From NCBI GenBank assembly GCA_023634235.1, contig JAMKCF010000020.1, positions 7,006,001 through 7,070,000 on the forward strand: a DNA stretch of 64,000 nucleotides, written 5' to 3'. Positions 33,301 to 45,019 of the stretch are shown piece after piece. The stretch's first letter is position 1. Each line of letters starts with the position of its first letter. The translations under genes and the position numbers were made by a program. The notes below the pieces were generated by a model that saw only the letters and a list, made by a program, of their open reading frames with translations, was not told the DNA's origin and ran no database searches. The stretch is from Pisaster brevispinus (Eukaryota > Echinodermata > Asteroidea > Forcipulatida > Asteriidae).

Positions 33301-36300
33301 AAACTTCTGAAAGACCAGGGGCTGATTTCACAAAGAGTTTATTGCTTAGCAATTGAGATTGATACACATTTAATAACTACAATCTCAATTGCAAAGCAAA
33401 TGGTGATATCACAATACAAATCACTATCATTGGTATTATTGGCAACTCATCTTAAGATGAATCTTAGTGCTTTGTGAAATCAAGGCCAGGTAACACAAAA
33501 TACTTGAACCAATTGAGGAGACTTTGTCCGAGACTCACGTCATTGTACAGCTCATCAGACATGAGAGGCTTCGGTGGAGTGGTCCATTTAGCCCCAGCCT
33601 TGAAGTACTCCTTGATGAGTTCACGGTAGCATCGATACTCAAAGAATCGAGAACGCCAGGCCATGGGGCATTCAATGATCTCCTCACCAATAATCAACAG
33701 GATATCACGTGGCATGGCGCAGTACATACCTGGCGAAATACAAAACAATAAAAACATGACAGTTGTAGACTTTAAGTGATTATCTTAAGGAAAACTTTGC
33801 AGCCCTGGGTGGCTGTAGACTTACCAGGTTAATCATCATTGATTGCGTTGTTCTGAGCATGCGCACAGTACCGACAGTGGCTCAAGTTTGCACAACGACC
33901 ATTTGTCGCCGACAAATGGCTGATTTTGCCAAACACATGTTTTTGACATCGATCTCTACAATGATTGAAGTCAATGTTTTTAACATGAGTACTAGGGCCT
34001 AATGTAAGCAATATTGGCCGCTATTAGTGTACAATATTAATGATCACTGTGCGAGCCTATAGTTAGACCGTTTCAAACCACGTGGGCTTTGGCTCCGGCT
34101 TGGGCTCCGTCCAGCTGTTTGAAGTCCCGTAAGGAAAGCATGTGTTTTCTAATTAACTGACGGAGCCCAAAGCCCATAAAGCTCAAAGCCCAAAGCCCAA
34201 AGCCCAAAGCCCAAAGCCCAAAGCCCAAAGCCCAAAGCCCAAAGCCCAAAGCCCAAAGCCCAAAGCCCAAAGTCCAAAGCCCAAAGTCCAAAGCCCAAAG
34301 CCCAAAGCCCAAAGCCCAAAGCCCAAAGCACAAAGCACAAAGCCCAAAGCACAAAGCCCAAGCCGATGAGGTTGACAACCGCAAGTTGAAGGTTGTCCTT
34401 GGGTCAATCTTCTCCTACCCGTTCTATCAATTCCGGTGTTCCACAAGGCTCAGTACTTGGTCCTACTCTTTTTCTTGTTTACATTAATGATTTGCCTGAT
34501 GAAGTTCTGTCTCAGCTCGCCATGTATGCTGACGATTCAACTCTATACTGTACTGTATTTCCCCTAACTGTTCCAACACTTCTCGCTGTGAGGTGGGTGT
34601 CTCACTATATAATGACTTAGATAACGTGCTGTAGTGGAGGAATGATTGGCTAATAACCTTCAATGCAAAGAAAACCAAACTTCTATCTCTGTCTCGCTCA
34701 AGAGATCATACATTTCCATTTATTCATATGGTTCCATTGACTTTGCCTGAGGTATCTGATTTTCACATTCTTGGACTTGACATCTCCACTAATGCCAGTT
34801 GGGAGAGGTATATCTCAGGCATTACAAAGAGTGCTTCCATGCGAATTGGTTGTCTTTACCGAGCTCGGAAGTTCTTACCTCCTTATGCTACTCTCTACCT
34901 GTATAAGACAACTATACGTCCCGTAATGGAGTACTGTTCACACATTTGGGCCGGAGCTTCTGCCTGTCATTTATCTTTATTAGATAGAGTGCAGAAGCGT
35001 ATTGTTAATATTGTTGGGATCAACATTACAACCTCTTTCCCACCGTAGGTCTGTAGCCAGTCTCTGTCTTTTCTACAGATATTTTCATGGTAAATGTGCC
35101 ACCAGTGTGTCCGACCTAGTTCCTCCTATCAGGATGTTTGAGCGTGAAACCAGACTTTCTGCTTCTTCTCACCCATACAATCTTGATTTGCTGAGATGTA
35201 GAACAAGGAGCCATTCCAACAGCTTTTGTAGATTGTCCCGCTCACAAAATGGTAATGGTGCTGGTACTGATTATTTCACAAAACACATGCGAAAAAATTT
35301 GAATACCCAATGTCTTCGCCAATGTAAAATTATTTTTTTCCCTGAAAAAGATCATGCACTAAAATCATGCACTAATAGAAACAAATATGTTTTAAACAAT
35401 CGTAAAATATTCACATTAACGAAATAAAACATAATAAAGTTAATGCAGAATTGAACTTCTGAACATAGACCTATAGATGTACCTGAAGTAGACAACAATC
35501 TAACACAAAATGAAATATAACAATGGAAACGAATCCACGACAACACAATAGGGCATGTAAACAAACAAACAAACACCGATAAGCAACAAACAATAGGATA
35601 ACAAAACCACCCAGGATTCAAAGTCACTTGGTTGACAATGGTACTGATTGCTTCTATAATTGTAGTCAGCTCAGAGGTCGCTCAAACTTTTCAATTACTC
35701 CTGAAAGTTAGGCCTACTCTTTGTAAATGAGTCTGGAATTGTAATCTAGTCTAGCCCATTAAGTGACTCATTATTGCATTTATTATTAGCATTTTTTTTA
35801 AAGTGAGACGGGTTGACCCAGTTTTACTCATGTTGATTACCCAGGTTATTGGTCACCTTTAATTGGTGGTAAGGCAGGGAGTGGGGTGGGGTGTTGGGTT
35901 CTCGTTCCTTTGTCTTGTGACCGTCTGTTGTAAGTGAAAGGAGTGATTGCACCTTGTTGAAATTGTCTTGGGTGATGCTGAAACCTCTACCTATACCTTG
36001 ATGCAAAACACGCGTTTTTAGAATGAAGTCAGCGGATTGAGGCAACCTTATGCACACCTCCCAAACGCTATCTGCTGATAGAGGGCGCAACAGCGACTGG
36101 CTCGAGAAACTGGGCAAGTCTACGAGTCTGGATATTCAATCCAGATGTTTGTGCGATACCTCTTCTCCAGTTATTTGTGTTGAAATATCAGCGATTACGT
36201 TAACAAAATGAACGTAGCCAATCAAGACCAAGCCACGGCCAGCCAGGCTGGCCACACAGCTTACCACCAGCAAGGCACAACGCTTGACCCCGTGCATTCT

Positions 36301-39300
36301 GGGCGTCTCGATCGTGATGGAGTCTCCCATCCCAAACCCAAGCCATTCATCGTCCTCGTGATACATTGAATCAACAGAAGCAATCATCATTCAGCAAAGA
36401 GGATTCAATTCAATTGTGATATCTCAAATTTCAACCCCCCCCCCCACGAATCAAAATACAGATAGCACCTATCAGTTTTTAAACAAATTAATTTTAAGGT
36501 CAAACACAAGCACACATTAATTACGCATATCAACAACAAAATATGATAACATTGGAGCGTATGGCCTCAAAGATTATACGAATGATGATAGAGATTGCCA
36601 ACGTAATTGTGGCATTGTTGTTATATCACCCATTGTTACTTTATGGGTTGGAGCCGCAACACGGAATTATATTTGAACAAGATCATTTTTTTACAACTGA
36701 TATCCTCGCGTGACCAGTTTTCAAGGCACCATGGCTTTTTCTTTGAATTGAAAAAACAAAAACGAATGCAACGTATCAACTGATGTCCTAATTACCTTCC
36801 TTTGCATCTAATGTTGTTTTATTCACTATGTATTCCAATGTATGTGTAAATTGACTGCGAATCTCCATGTGAACTAGATGCGAGGTCAACATCTGGCAGG
36901 ATCCGGTCAGGCGCGCAGTCAAGGCAGGTATCTGAATGCTTAGCAATTAATACTACTTCACACCTAAAGGGAGGATACACCTTTGGTAACTACCCAGTCC
37001 AAATATTAATGACCATAAAAATGTACTTGGTAAAGAGCACTGGGGAGCTCTCGGCTATTATAAAACATTGTTAGAAACGACATCCTTGTAGGAATGAAGT
37101 TTTAGAGAAAGAGAGGTAGTTTTCCCACCCAAAATTTTGAATCTGAGAAGAGCTTCAGGCATGAAGCCTTTAAATTTCACAGGCATCTGAAAGCACACAG
37201 TTCCATGCAACAAGGGTGTTTTTTCTGTAATTATATTCTTGCAACTTCGACGACAATTTGAGCACAAATTTTCAAAGGTTTATTCTATCCATATGTTGGG
37301 ATACACCAAGTGAGGATACTGGTCTTTGACAATTACCAAAAGTATAACAAGTCTTGGCTCTTTGTGAACTTGAGCAGAGATACATGTTATTTTACATATT
37401 CTAAAATGCCATTGAAATGCAATGAAATTGAATGAACACAGACTGGTATCGGTCCGTATTTCTGAATACTCACCGGTAGACGTAAAGTCTGGTGTCTTGT
37501 ACTCCACATCGAAGTCAATGGGGTCAGGTCGCCTGACCGTGACCCCTTCCTGGGTCAAGATGTTGCACACCTCCTCCACCTCCTCTATTGCCTTCAGGTG
37601 GTGATCACGTGGCCAGGGTTTACCGCTGTTACTTTGAAAGAAATCCCAGTGTTTCTCGGGCGAGCAAACCTGGAGCCATACCGGAAGTTCACAATTTTAA
37701 GTTACTCCTAAACCGCACCTTGAATAACTCTTCAAAGCAGGGGACCCATTTTCACAGAGCTGCTCAAGCACAACAAGTAGCTAGGTACAACGAAACTATG
37801 CTTACCAGATCAAGGTTTATACCAGCCCAAATTTCATGTCACATGCACGAATTATGACTGACATCCTGCTTGTTTTTGAATTGCGTAGTATTGTTAAGCA
37901 ATGTTTAATTTCTGCTTTAAGCAGCTCAATGAAATAGGGTCTGGTTTCGATTTAGTTCAGCATGAAAAAAACGTGCTAAGCTATATCTTGCTTAGCAGAA
38001 CACAATGTCATTAAAACATCACTGCAACTGGTATTTTTGGATCAGAAGATCAATTTTCCAAATAGCATTTTCTGTTTAGTAGATTAAATAAAGTGAGGGT
38101 TCTCTGACATTTGATTTACCTTCACTTCAGAGTTGAAAGGGGGCACAACACTGTTGTCAATACGTCCTACGATGACTTCCTCCAACGGGTCCCACTCATT
38201 GTAAGAGCAGACCGGGCTGATCTTGGGCTCTTGAGCCTCCTTGATCTTAAAGGCAGTCGGCATTGATGACTCGAAGCGACTGCCCACCTGTGAGAAGGTG
38301 GATTTGTTCTTTAACAGATGAAGATAAGGCTGGGGAAAAAAAACATATCAATTAATATCAATTAATTTGATCACTAATTAACAAGTGGCTTGTCGTGACC
38401 GAGCGGTGGAGAGCACAGGACTCTTGTGTTTCTGTGTGTCACAACTTGCTTCCAGTTTCCAAAGCTGTGTGTACCTATTGTCTAACTTCCAGTGCGTATC
38501 GCCCATGTTAAGGGTCAGGTTCAGGGTCTGTGATGTATAGCCATAAAAAGGCAACAGCTTTGCGTACGTCCAAGTGTAGTTATTATTATTATTGTTTATT
38601 TTGTCCTCCATCGGTATTTAACTGGTGTGGAAGAGTTAAGTACTATGACAATTTCATCAGTATATGCTAAAGATTGCAGTATATGGCTACCAGCTAAAAC
38701 GTATATAGTATTGTTTTGCGACTGGTCCCCACCATCCACTAGCAAATAAAAATTGATAAAGCTCAGCAGCACAATGACGTGAGGTCCCATTCAACAATAT
38801 GGCTATGGCTGGTAACTATGTGAAAGAAATATAAATTTGCATTCTTGATAAATTAATGTAAAACCCATTGATATACCTGTTGTATAATAGAACTCAATGG
38901 TAAAACCACATTCACAGTTACATCCCGATGCAAACAACCAAGTTAGACCGTTAAAACTTCATTACTGGGCCCAATGTTCATAGAGATGCTTAAACAGTTT
39001 TCTGCTATGCAAAAATGAGCAGTATACCGTCCGGTCACATCAGATTGTAGACGTGGAATGCTATTTGGGCTTGTAACTTTATTCGGGTAAGTATAATTAT
39101 GTTGTGCGTAGTCATGCAGGCCCAGATCTTCTCGGATCATTAACAAGGTACGCCTTTGAACTCTTGCCATAGACGCAAAATGGAGATTTTCCACAGCGAA
39201 GGCTATAGAACTGGTTAATGGTAAAGGCAATTTTACCTTTCTTGCCCTGTCCACTGTCCTCATCGCACGTAGTGCCCCTGTCATTGCCCGAAATACACTC

Positions 39301-39302
39301 AT
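30093..39302 (-). CDS. GATM: Glycine amidinotransferase, mitochondrial (complete)
   Basis: L-arginine:glycine amidinotransferase moves the amidino group of arginine to glycine, giving guanidinoacetate and ornithine. This is the first step of creatine synthesis, in mitochondria. Seven coding exons on the minus strand: 39302-39237, 38287-38120, 37669-37474, 33729-33539, 32700-32563, 31709-31481 and 30319-30093. All have GT/AG borders and consistent phase, giving 404 residues (vertebrate proteins are about 423). Diagnostic stretches are [53 protein letters not shown] and [13 protein letters not shown]. The catalytic triad is present: Asp in FDAAD, His in MHIDATF and Cys in GGGFHCWT. The N-terminus is shorter than in vertebrates. 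It is recognised with high confidence; only the first exon is less certain. Confidence 0.96.
30477..30600. mobile_element. Miniature inverted-repeat element (GATTTCACAAAG type)
   Basis: The ends are GGTCGATTTCACAAAGATAG and, inverted, GGTGGATTTCACAAAGAGTT, with several internal GACTAGTCCTA motifs. It is typical in form of a MITE. It adjoins another at 30601. Confidence 0.8.
30601..30792. mobile_element. Miniature inverted-repeat element (CCCAATTTCATAGAGCTGC type)
   Basis: The ends are GCCCAATTTCATAGAGCTGC and, inverted, CAGGTTCATAGAGCTACTTA. Relatives lie near 37740-37942, 45020-45216 and 56568-56795. Located upstream of GATM exon 7, in the intron. Confidence 0.8.
31481..31709 (-). CDS. GATM: GATM exon 6: catalytic His
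   Basis: The acceptor CTCTGTAG leads into [15 protein letters not shown], then [17 protein letters not shown] with the catalytic His, and the exon ends [17 protein letters not shown]. The donor is AATG|GTATTG (phase 1). It joins exon 7 to give an Asp codon followed by [13 protein letters not shown]. Confidence 0.93.
31765..32125. mobile_element. MITE, GGGCTATAA family
   Basis: Starts AGGGGCAACTTGCCTTCGGA then CGGGCGCTTTGGGCTATAA. It ends near GAAGGCATTGGCTCCTTTAA. Located 55 bp upstream of GATM exon 6 on the gene's strand. Confidence 0.62.
32563..32700 (-). CDS. GATM: GATM exon 5: catalytic Asp
   Basis: A 46-codon exon in phase 0 at both ends, between acceptor TCTTATTCAG-type and donor CAG|GTGTGT. 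It encodes the core [19 protein letters not shown]. The first Asp of FDAAD corresponds to the active-site Asp of the amidinotransferase fold. Confidence 0.93.
32810..33080 (+). mobile_element. SINE family C with tRNA-Asn-like segment
   Basis: A 5' block (CCCAGGTTGTATCGTAAACT, TCTGACTGGCACCCTGAGC) is followed at 32947-33020 by a tRNA-like sequence (GATAGCTCAGTTGGTAGAGC, GTTTCAAGTCCCGCTCTAG) and a tail rich in CACCCAAATTGGAAT. The anticodon stem does not pair well, so this is not a working tRNA gene. Located in a GATM intron. Confidence 0.68.
33318..33485. mobile_element. MITE, GATTTCACAAAG-like ends
   Basis: GGGGCTGATTTCACAAAGAG at the left and, inverted, CTTGATTTCACAAAGCACTA at the right. 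It lies 54 bp from the GATM exon ending at 33539. A related 3' part is seen at about 26510-26610. Confidence 0.72.
34160..34363 (+). repeat. CCCAAAG minisatellite
   Basis: About 28 copies of the 7-bp unit CCCAAAG, with a few CACAAAG and TCCAAAG units near the right end. All three minus frames stay open and give meaningless Gly-Leu-Trp-Ala-rich peptides. It ends about 30 bp before the retrotransposon relic. Confidence 0.92.
34393..35330 (+). pseudogene. Decayed non-LTR retrotransposon reverse transcriptase (CR1/Jockey-like)
   Basis: Three frames carry consecutive pieces of one protein. 34393-34620 has the RT motifs [20 protein letters not shown] and MYADDSTLY. 34728-35048 has the post-RT region with [19 protein letters not shown] and [14 protein letters not shown]. 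35040-35240 has [19 protein letters not shown]. Frameshifts and stops separate them, and the 5' half is missing. It lies in antisense orientation in the 3.7 kb GATM intron. The CCCAAAG minisatellite ends about 30 bases upstream. Confidence 0.85.
36261..36390 (-). other. Possible orphan coding exon inside a GATM intron
   Basis: From ATG 36390 the minus strand encodes [20 protein letters not shown], then [20 protein letters not shown], ending LV before GTAAGC (donor-like, about 36260). The amino acid make-up looks coding, but it does not fit the GATM frame or protein and no partner exon was found. The sequence after it (36105-36235) is a dispersed repeat also seen inverted at 45360-45470. It could equally be chance. 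Confidence 0.22.
36964..37347 (-). repeat. Dispersed repeat, same family, reverse
   Basis: Shows TATGTTGGGATACACCAAGT and GGTCTTTGACAATTACCAAA on the plus strand, i.e. the complement of the copy at 48408-48708. Located in the intron between GATM exons 3 and 4. Confidence 0.72.
37740..37942. mobile_element. MITE, CATAGAGCTGC family
   Basis: GGGACCCATTTTCACAGAGC at one end and, inverted, GACCCTATTTCATTGAGCTG at the other. It lies about 70 bp upstream of GATM exon 3 (37669) on the gene's strand. Confidence 0.75.
39237..39302 (-). CDS. GATM: GATM exon 1: mitochondrial targeting peptide
   Basis: ATG at 39302 in a good context (CAAAATGAG) begins 22 residues, [20 protein letters not shown] plus RK. 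The stretch has no acidic residue but one and is rich in Arg, as amphipathic mitochondrial presequences are. It ends at a strong donor (AAAG|GTAAAA) in phase 0, matching exon 2. A CAG acceptor-like site at 39328 just upstream suggests that a separate non-coding leader exon may exist. Confidence 0.7.
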
Positions 39303-39339
39303 TTTGTTTGAAAAATATCCGTCGGACCTGAAACAAAAA

Positions 39340-41261
39340 GAGGTAAGTGTTATTTAAAAGACTAAATTAAAAATTAAACACTTGAAGTTCAGGAATGCGC
39401 GCTACTTTACAAAAGAAATCCACTGAGACAACTTCAGTTGGAATCGAGTTGCATGCATGATTGGGTTTAACTTCATAAACGAGATTAAAATGAAAGGTAT
39501 ATAATTGAAGTGAAAAAAGTAGTTTTTAGGTGTTAAGTATAATACTGGCTGTTCATACATTTAGATGCAATTCAACCTGGTGATTGTGACGCCTTAAGTT
39601 TAATTATAGAACAAATCCGTCTTTTGAGAAAATTATACTGTGTTTATATGAATAGTATAAAAATACGGAATGCATTCTGCCGCAGAATGATTATATAAAG
39701 AGATAATTCGTCTTGACCCATCGTGTTCACAGTCCCCCAAAACGTGTTTGGGGAAAAAACGCTATTGAAGTTGCACTGTTTTTCAAACTGCTGTTTCGGA
39801 GCCTGTTACTTTTTTTCATTTTATTTTTTAAGACAAAAATAAAGCTGAATACTTTATTCGTATATAACTGTCAGAGTGTTTTCATTCCTGCAATTATTTT
39901 AATTAGTAATTAATTCCTAAACACATACGTCACTTCGAGAAAATGAAAAACGAGTATTGCCCACAGAGCGCTGAGTACAAACACAATACATATTGAGACC
40001 TCTGACGCGATAAGTGACTTCGTGAAAATGCAAATGCCACACGCGCGCGTCTGAACTGTGTCGTAGCGCTTTGTATATCATTGGTTAAGTGGCGCATCGA
40101 GATATCACTTCGTGAAAAAAAACCCCGGCAAATCTAGTGATACGTCGTATTGACTAATTAATGTCAATACGAAACTATTACGTATTGAGACTTGCTGAAA
40201 ATGTTAACAGTTATGAGTATATTAATAATTTGTGTAAAACCCGATTTGCTATTTGTTATTTTTGACAGATAGGTCACTTTGTGGTACGCGAAACGAGTTA
40301 TGTAAAGAGGTGAAATTAAGAGATGAATTTACGAGCCAGAATTATAATTTTTATTTCACAACTATGAACTAAATATGACTTATATCTCATGAGTTACCAT
40401 AAGTCAAAAGAAAGTGCCAGTTAAGTTGTATTTAAGAGATATATAAGGCAAAATTATGAGATGCAAGTCATAATTCTATGATTTAAAGGGTCTGTATACG
40501 TTTGATAATCAGTCTTAAAATTAATGGCAAAAATAAACTTACTTGGTTAGAAGTACAGCATAACAGCTTTCGGTACTATTGAGAATCATTTCGAAGTATT
40601 GCGGTTACGAAAAAGATATCAGTTTCTATCCCCCAAAATTTGAATCTGAGAAACGTTATTGTCACTGTCAGTAACGTTTCTCAGATTGTGTATTCCAATT
40701 TTGGATTTTTCTTCCTGCTTGGACATAATTCTTCTTTTAAGGCAACTTTGCAAGTTGAAACATCAAACACTTGTAATAACAAGTTTTCCTAACATTGAAT
40801 TTGATAGTTAAGTGTTTTTTTTACACAAAATGTGGCAAAAGCCTACATTGCATTACTCGTTGAACTCAAACATTTCGGTGAACGGCCATCTTGAAATAAA
40901 TGACACCCCCACGCCTTTGAGCCTTTTATGAGACCATTACCGAACCGCCTAACAGCCGGAACGCCCACCCCGAGTCCTGGGCCCGTTATATCCAACAATG
41001 CCCATGCAGAAAAAGCCGCATCCCGATCGGCCGACCCTAACTAACTCAAGTATCATGTTTGTTGTATTGTCACTCCCTTTGAAAAAGACTCTGCCATATA
41101 TAGTCAGTAAGGGAGCATGCATAATGTTGCCTTTGTATTGGGGGGGGGGGGTTGCTACAAAAGGCGTTTGTTTTGAAATATTATGGTTGGACGATATCTT
41201 GAAAGCTATATAGAGTGAAATGATTCACTTGAACGGCCCCCTTGGAATTGAGTGGTTTTGT
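39340..41261. other. Upstream of GATM, no gene seen
   Basis: AT-rich sequence with a dispersed repeat near 40495-40730 and CACTTCGTGAAAATG / CACTTCGAGAAAATG fragments near 39930-40110. GATM's promoter probably lies in the first kilobase, but no TATA box or clear element is visible. Confidence 0.45.
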
Positions 41262-42722
41262 GTACACTCTAAAAAATAATGGCTCAACATTGGGTAACGT
41301 TCTTACCCTTTCGGTATTAAAAAGGGAACATGGTCGTTCACTTGTGTACAATTCTTGCACACCATCCAAAGTGTAAAAAAGTACCCATTATTGCGTAATT
41401 TTTAATATCAACATGTGCAACATCTTTAGCACAGCACTGTTGAGTAAGAAGTTTACCCATGTGACGACCTTATTCCCCTTTTACTCCAAAAAAGGGTAAA
41501 CTTTACCCAACCCTCATTTTACCCACGTGTTGTGTTATTTTCTTACCCAATAATTGGGTTATATTACTTTACCCAGCACTGCTGTGTAGTTAATTTACTC
41601 CTCACTTGTGTTGCTTTTAAATCAGTTGTTGTGCACAAACTATTAATATTTAGCTGTGTTCCTTTTGGAAGGGCTGTTTTTTTAATTTTTTAAATACAAA
41701 CTAAGAGTATATCAATTAAGTTACAACACTTTTATTCAACTCTGATTAAAAAATAACAACATGAAAAGGATTGCGGAGGGGAGGTCGGCAAAGAAACACT
41801 AACGTTCATCTGAAACACTTTTGTGTGAACAGAATTGAACTGTACCGTCAATTTCTGATTAATCTTTGATGGTCACAACCCAATCACCTTGAATAAAACA
41901 ACTGGGGAGTAATTTGTGTACAGCCGGATACTATTGGGGTAAAGGTGACCGAAAAATGGGGTTTGGTTGGTGAAAACGAACATTAACAAAAATTTTGCGA
42001 GCAGAAAGGGAACAATCTCTTCTTGGAAGCATGCAGTGTTGGCTCTGAAAAGAGCCTTTTGATTTTGCCAGTTATTGACAGTTCAGACTGCCCGTGACGA
42101 AATCTTCGTGTTGCAAAGTCAATGAGGGTTAGCAATTCAAGGCTTTCCTGTGTAGATAATGCCTTACCCCGTTCAACCATGGAGCAATAAACTGCTCCAT
42201 GGTTCAACAGACTGTTGTGTTTCTCCAACTGAATAACTACCCATAAAGCCAAAATTCCCTCTTGGCAACTTTGGTTCAATGAACATTAGACATCAACGAC
42301 CTCCGACATTAGAATGACCTTCACCAATCGTTCTTTGATTGTGATTAGTGCCTGAGACTTGCCTTGTCCAAATGTATGGTACACGTTGCATTATGGGTAA
42401 AATGTTTCCACGAGGAGCAGTTTACCCCCATTTTCAGTTACTTCTTACCATTTTTGTTGTGCAAAAGTTACACTGCTTGAGGTTAAAAAAAACCTGTTGT
42501 ATTACCCGCTTCATGAGTGATTTGAACCTCTGTGTTGTGCAATTTAATTTCCTACCCGATTTGGGTACTGCATTACCTTTTCCTTGTGTATTTTATTTTA
42601 CACAAGTGAAAGGTACAACAAAAATTGTCGTTTTTTATACACAAAATCGATCAAAAGTTACACAAAATTTTTAGCTAGCAGTTTTACACAGCAACATTTT
42701 ACACTTCTTTTTAAGAGTTAAC
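41262..42722 (-). mobile_element. Dispersed element, copy 2
   Basis: Inverted copy of 645-1935, sharing for example ACATTGGGTAACGTTCTTAC near one end and AACATTTTACACTTCTTTTT near the other. Indels distinguish the two, such as an extra hairpin around GAGCAATAAACTGCTC near 42180. Confidence 0.7.
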
Positions 42723-43519
42723 TAGAACTCATTTCCTTCCTCCATGTGACGGTTGAACCAATACTCTACAAATAGTGGACTGTGTGTTCTGATTATATTT
42801 CAAGGGTCAAAATCATGTTTTTGTCTCCAATCACTACTCACTAAGTTACAATCACTGTACGTGTTTTGTGCATTTTAAACACTCTTTTTTGAGAAATTTG
42901 AAGGCAATTAAATATACCCCTTTAAAATCAAATGAATGTTTTGCGATGATCGTAATTCTCGGGTCCCCTTGAGGGGACGGGAGGGTTAGGGTCTTCGCAT
43001 TGCAGCCTACCTTTACTGTTATAACATGTGATTTCGGTGTCTGTCTGGCGTGGAAAGACGTCCGGGTAGTTTGTCGACTTAGCTTCAAATAAAGTTAGTT
43101 CAAGGGATGTGCAATCAAACCTGGTCAAAGGTTGATGTCAGTATTTGATGGTTATCAACAACAAACCCGGCCCTTGCAAACACCATCGCGACTCGCACAG
43201 GGTAGTGTGCGTCACGCGGGGAGTGCGTGATATCTGCGAATAACCTCTTTGTCCATCTTGTTATCGTGGAAATTGTATATACAAAGTGTCATACAAAGTG
43301 TGGACTTGATAACAAAAGAGGTCCACATAATGTAGAAGTTGAAGGGCGTGAAGTCTGTAATTGCTGACTGTGCACGTACATGTACTAGGATAGGGGGGGG
43401 GGGGGACGTGGACTTACACACGTCCACACAGTGTTATTCACAGTGTTGAGAAATAGGATGTTCCTAAAGTGTATAGAACAAAGGAATGTCCACACAGTGT
43501 TTTTTTTTATTTGGGTTTG

Positions 43520-43760
43520 ACCAAAGAAAAAATTACCGGAGCGGGACTTAAACCAACAACCTCCGGATTAACATACCGGCGCTCTACCAACTGAGCTACC
43601 CAGCCCTTTGTTAGCGGTCTCCTATTAGTCAATATCTTTGTTCAGGGGTGCCAGTCAGAAGCCATTCAATCGTTAGCTGCCGTGTAGCCAGGGACCACAC
43701 CCAAGTTTATGATACAACCTGGGAAGCCGCAGCCAGGGGATCACCGTAAGGAGATGCGAC
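43520..43760 (-). mobile_element. SINE family C, reverse
   Basis: The complement has GGGTAGCTCAGTTGGTAGAG, an anticodon-loop-like ATGTTAA (GTT, Asn-like) and GGTTTAAGTCCCGCTCC. The 5' block with CCCAGGTTGTATCATAAACT lies on the far side. The acceptor stem does not pair, so this is not a tRNA gene. Confidence 0.68.
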
Positions 43761-44599
43761 TTTTAGTATTAAATATAAAGTAATAAACCACAAGGGAAAC
43801 TGACTGGGTAAATTATCTTAAAAGTTTCCCTTATGGTTTATTACTTGATGATTTTTTAAAATAAATATTCATGTGGCGGCGATACGCTTCCGTACGAACG
43901 TGATTCTTTCGGGGTCCAATAATACAATCAAGTAACGTATTCCACTCATCATTTGAAGCTGGAGTAACAAGTCTGTAATTGCTGACTGTGCACGTACATG
44001 TACTAGGATAAGGGGGGGGGGCTGTGACTGAGACATTTGTAATTTATTTAAAAGAAACAGGATCTATGATACTTTTAGTTTATTACAAATTATACAAATT
44101 ACCTCTTCCACATACCTTTTAAAGTTAATGTGACTATAAAATGTTCAACATAATTCATTTGATGATTGGAAACCTTCTTTAAAACAACGTTGGTAAAAAT
44201 TTACCAAGAAAATCAAATTATACAAGAGCACAGTCATGAACAATTTTTATACAAGGTTTGTATCTGCAAAGAGTGTGGTTTGGATCAAACACAACTAAGT
44301 ACGACCTGATTAAAATCACGGCGCCATATAATTTATCATCGACAATCATGACAAAGTACAGGGCAAAATTTCATATCAGCTGTAAAGCACAAGTTGCTTT
44401 GCATAGACAAATCTTGCTTAGCAAAAACAGTTAGCAGCCAAATTATCATGAATTTACTTTTTGTGTGAATGATATTACATTTGTAGCTTAGTAAATATTG
44501 TTGTGCAAGTTTTGTGTAGGCTGCTATACGGCTTTTTACGGAGCCCTTAAAGTGACATGTGGTGCCACCCCCCCCCCACAAAAACCATAGAAACAATTT

Positions 44600-44845
44600 G
44601 ACTTCTTCACTTCGTGTGTTCGAAATCATTTCATGAACTCGAAATATGTTATTTCGTACGCTCAAAATCATCTTGTGCTCTCTAAATCGATTTGTGCTCT
44701 TGAAAACATTGTGTGCACTCAAAATCACTTCTAGTGCTCAAAATAATTTTTGTTTGGTGTGCTCAGAATTATTTCACACATTCAAAGTAACAAATTTTAA
44801 TTAAGGAGCTCGAAATCATTTCGTGCCCTCGAAATAAGTTATGTT
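44600..44845 (-). repeat. Degenerate tandem repeat of about 23 bp
   Basis: Loose copies of GTGCTCGAAATCATTTC follow one another about ten times with many changes (CTCTAAATCGATTTGTGCTC, GTGCTCAAAATAATTTTTG). The minus-strand open frame across it is not considered a gene. Confidence 0.6.
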
Positions 44846-45019
44846 GTGTACATGTTACTTGAAAACAAACAAACGATACAAATTACTAAAACTGCTTAGC
44901 AGACTAGATTACCATCCAAAATGTCATTCAATAAATGCAGTTTTCTAAGTGGTTTCCTGCTTTAATAGCTAAGCATATAAATAAATTTATCAACCATCTT
45001 GAACATAACGCTGTTCTCA

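Noticed and set aside
34073..34446. Minus-strand ORFs rich in Gly-Leu-Trp-Ala
   Set aside because: All three frames of the CCCAAAG array are open; no gene is implied.
39112..39336. Alternative first GATM exon frame (MFQVRRIFFKQ start)
   Set aside because: It overlaps the better 39302 start in another frame and does not join exon 2 in phase.
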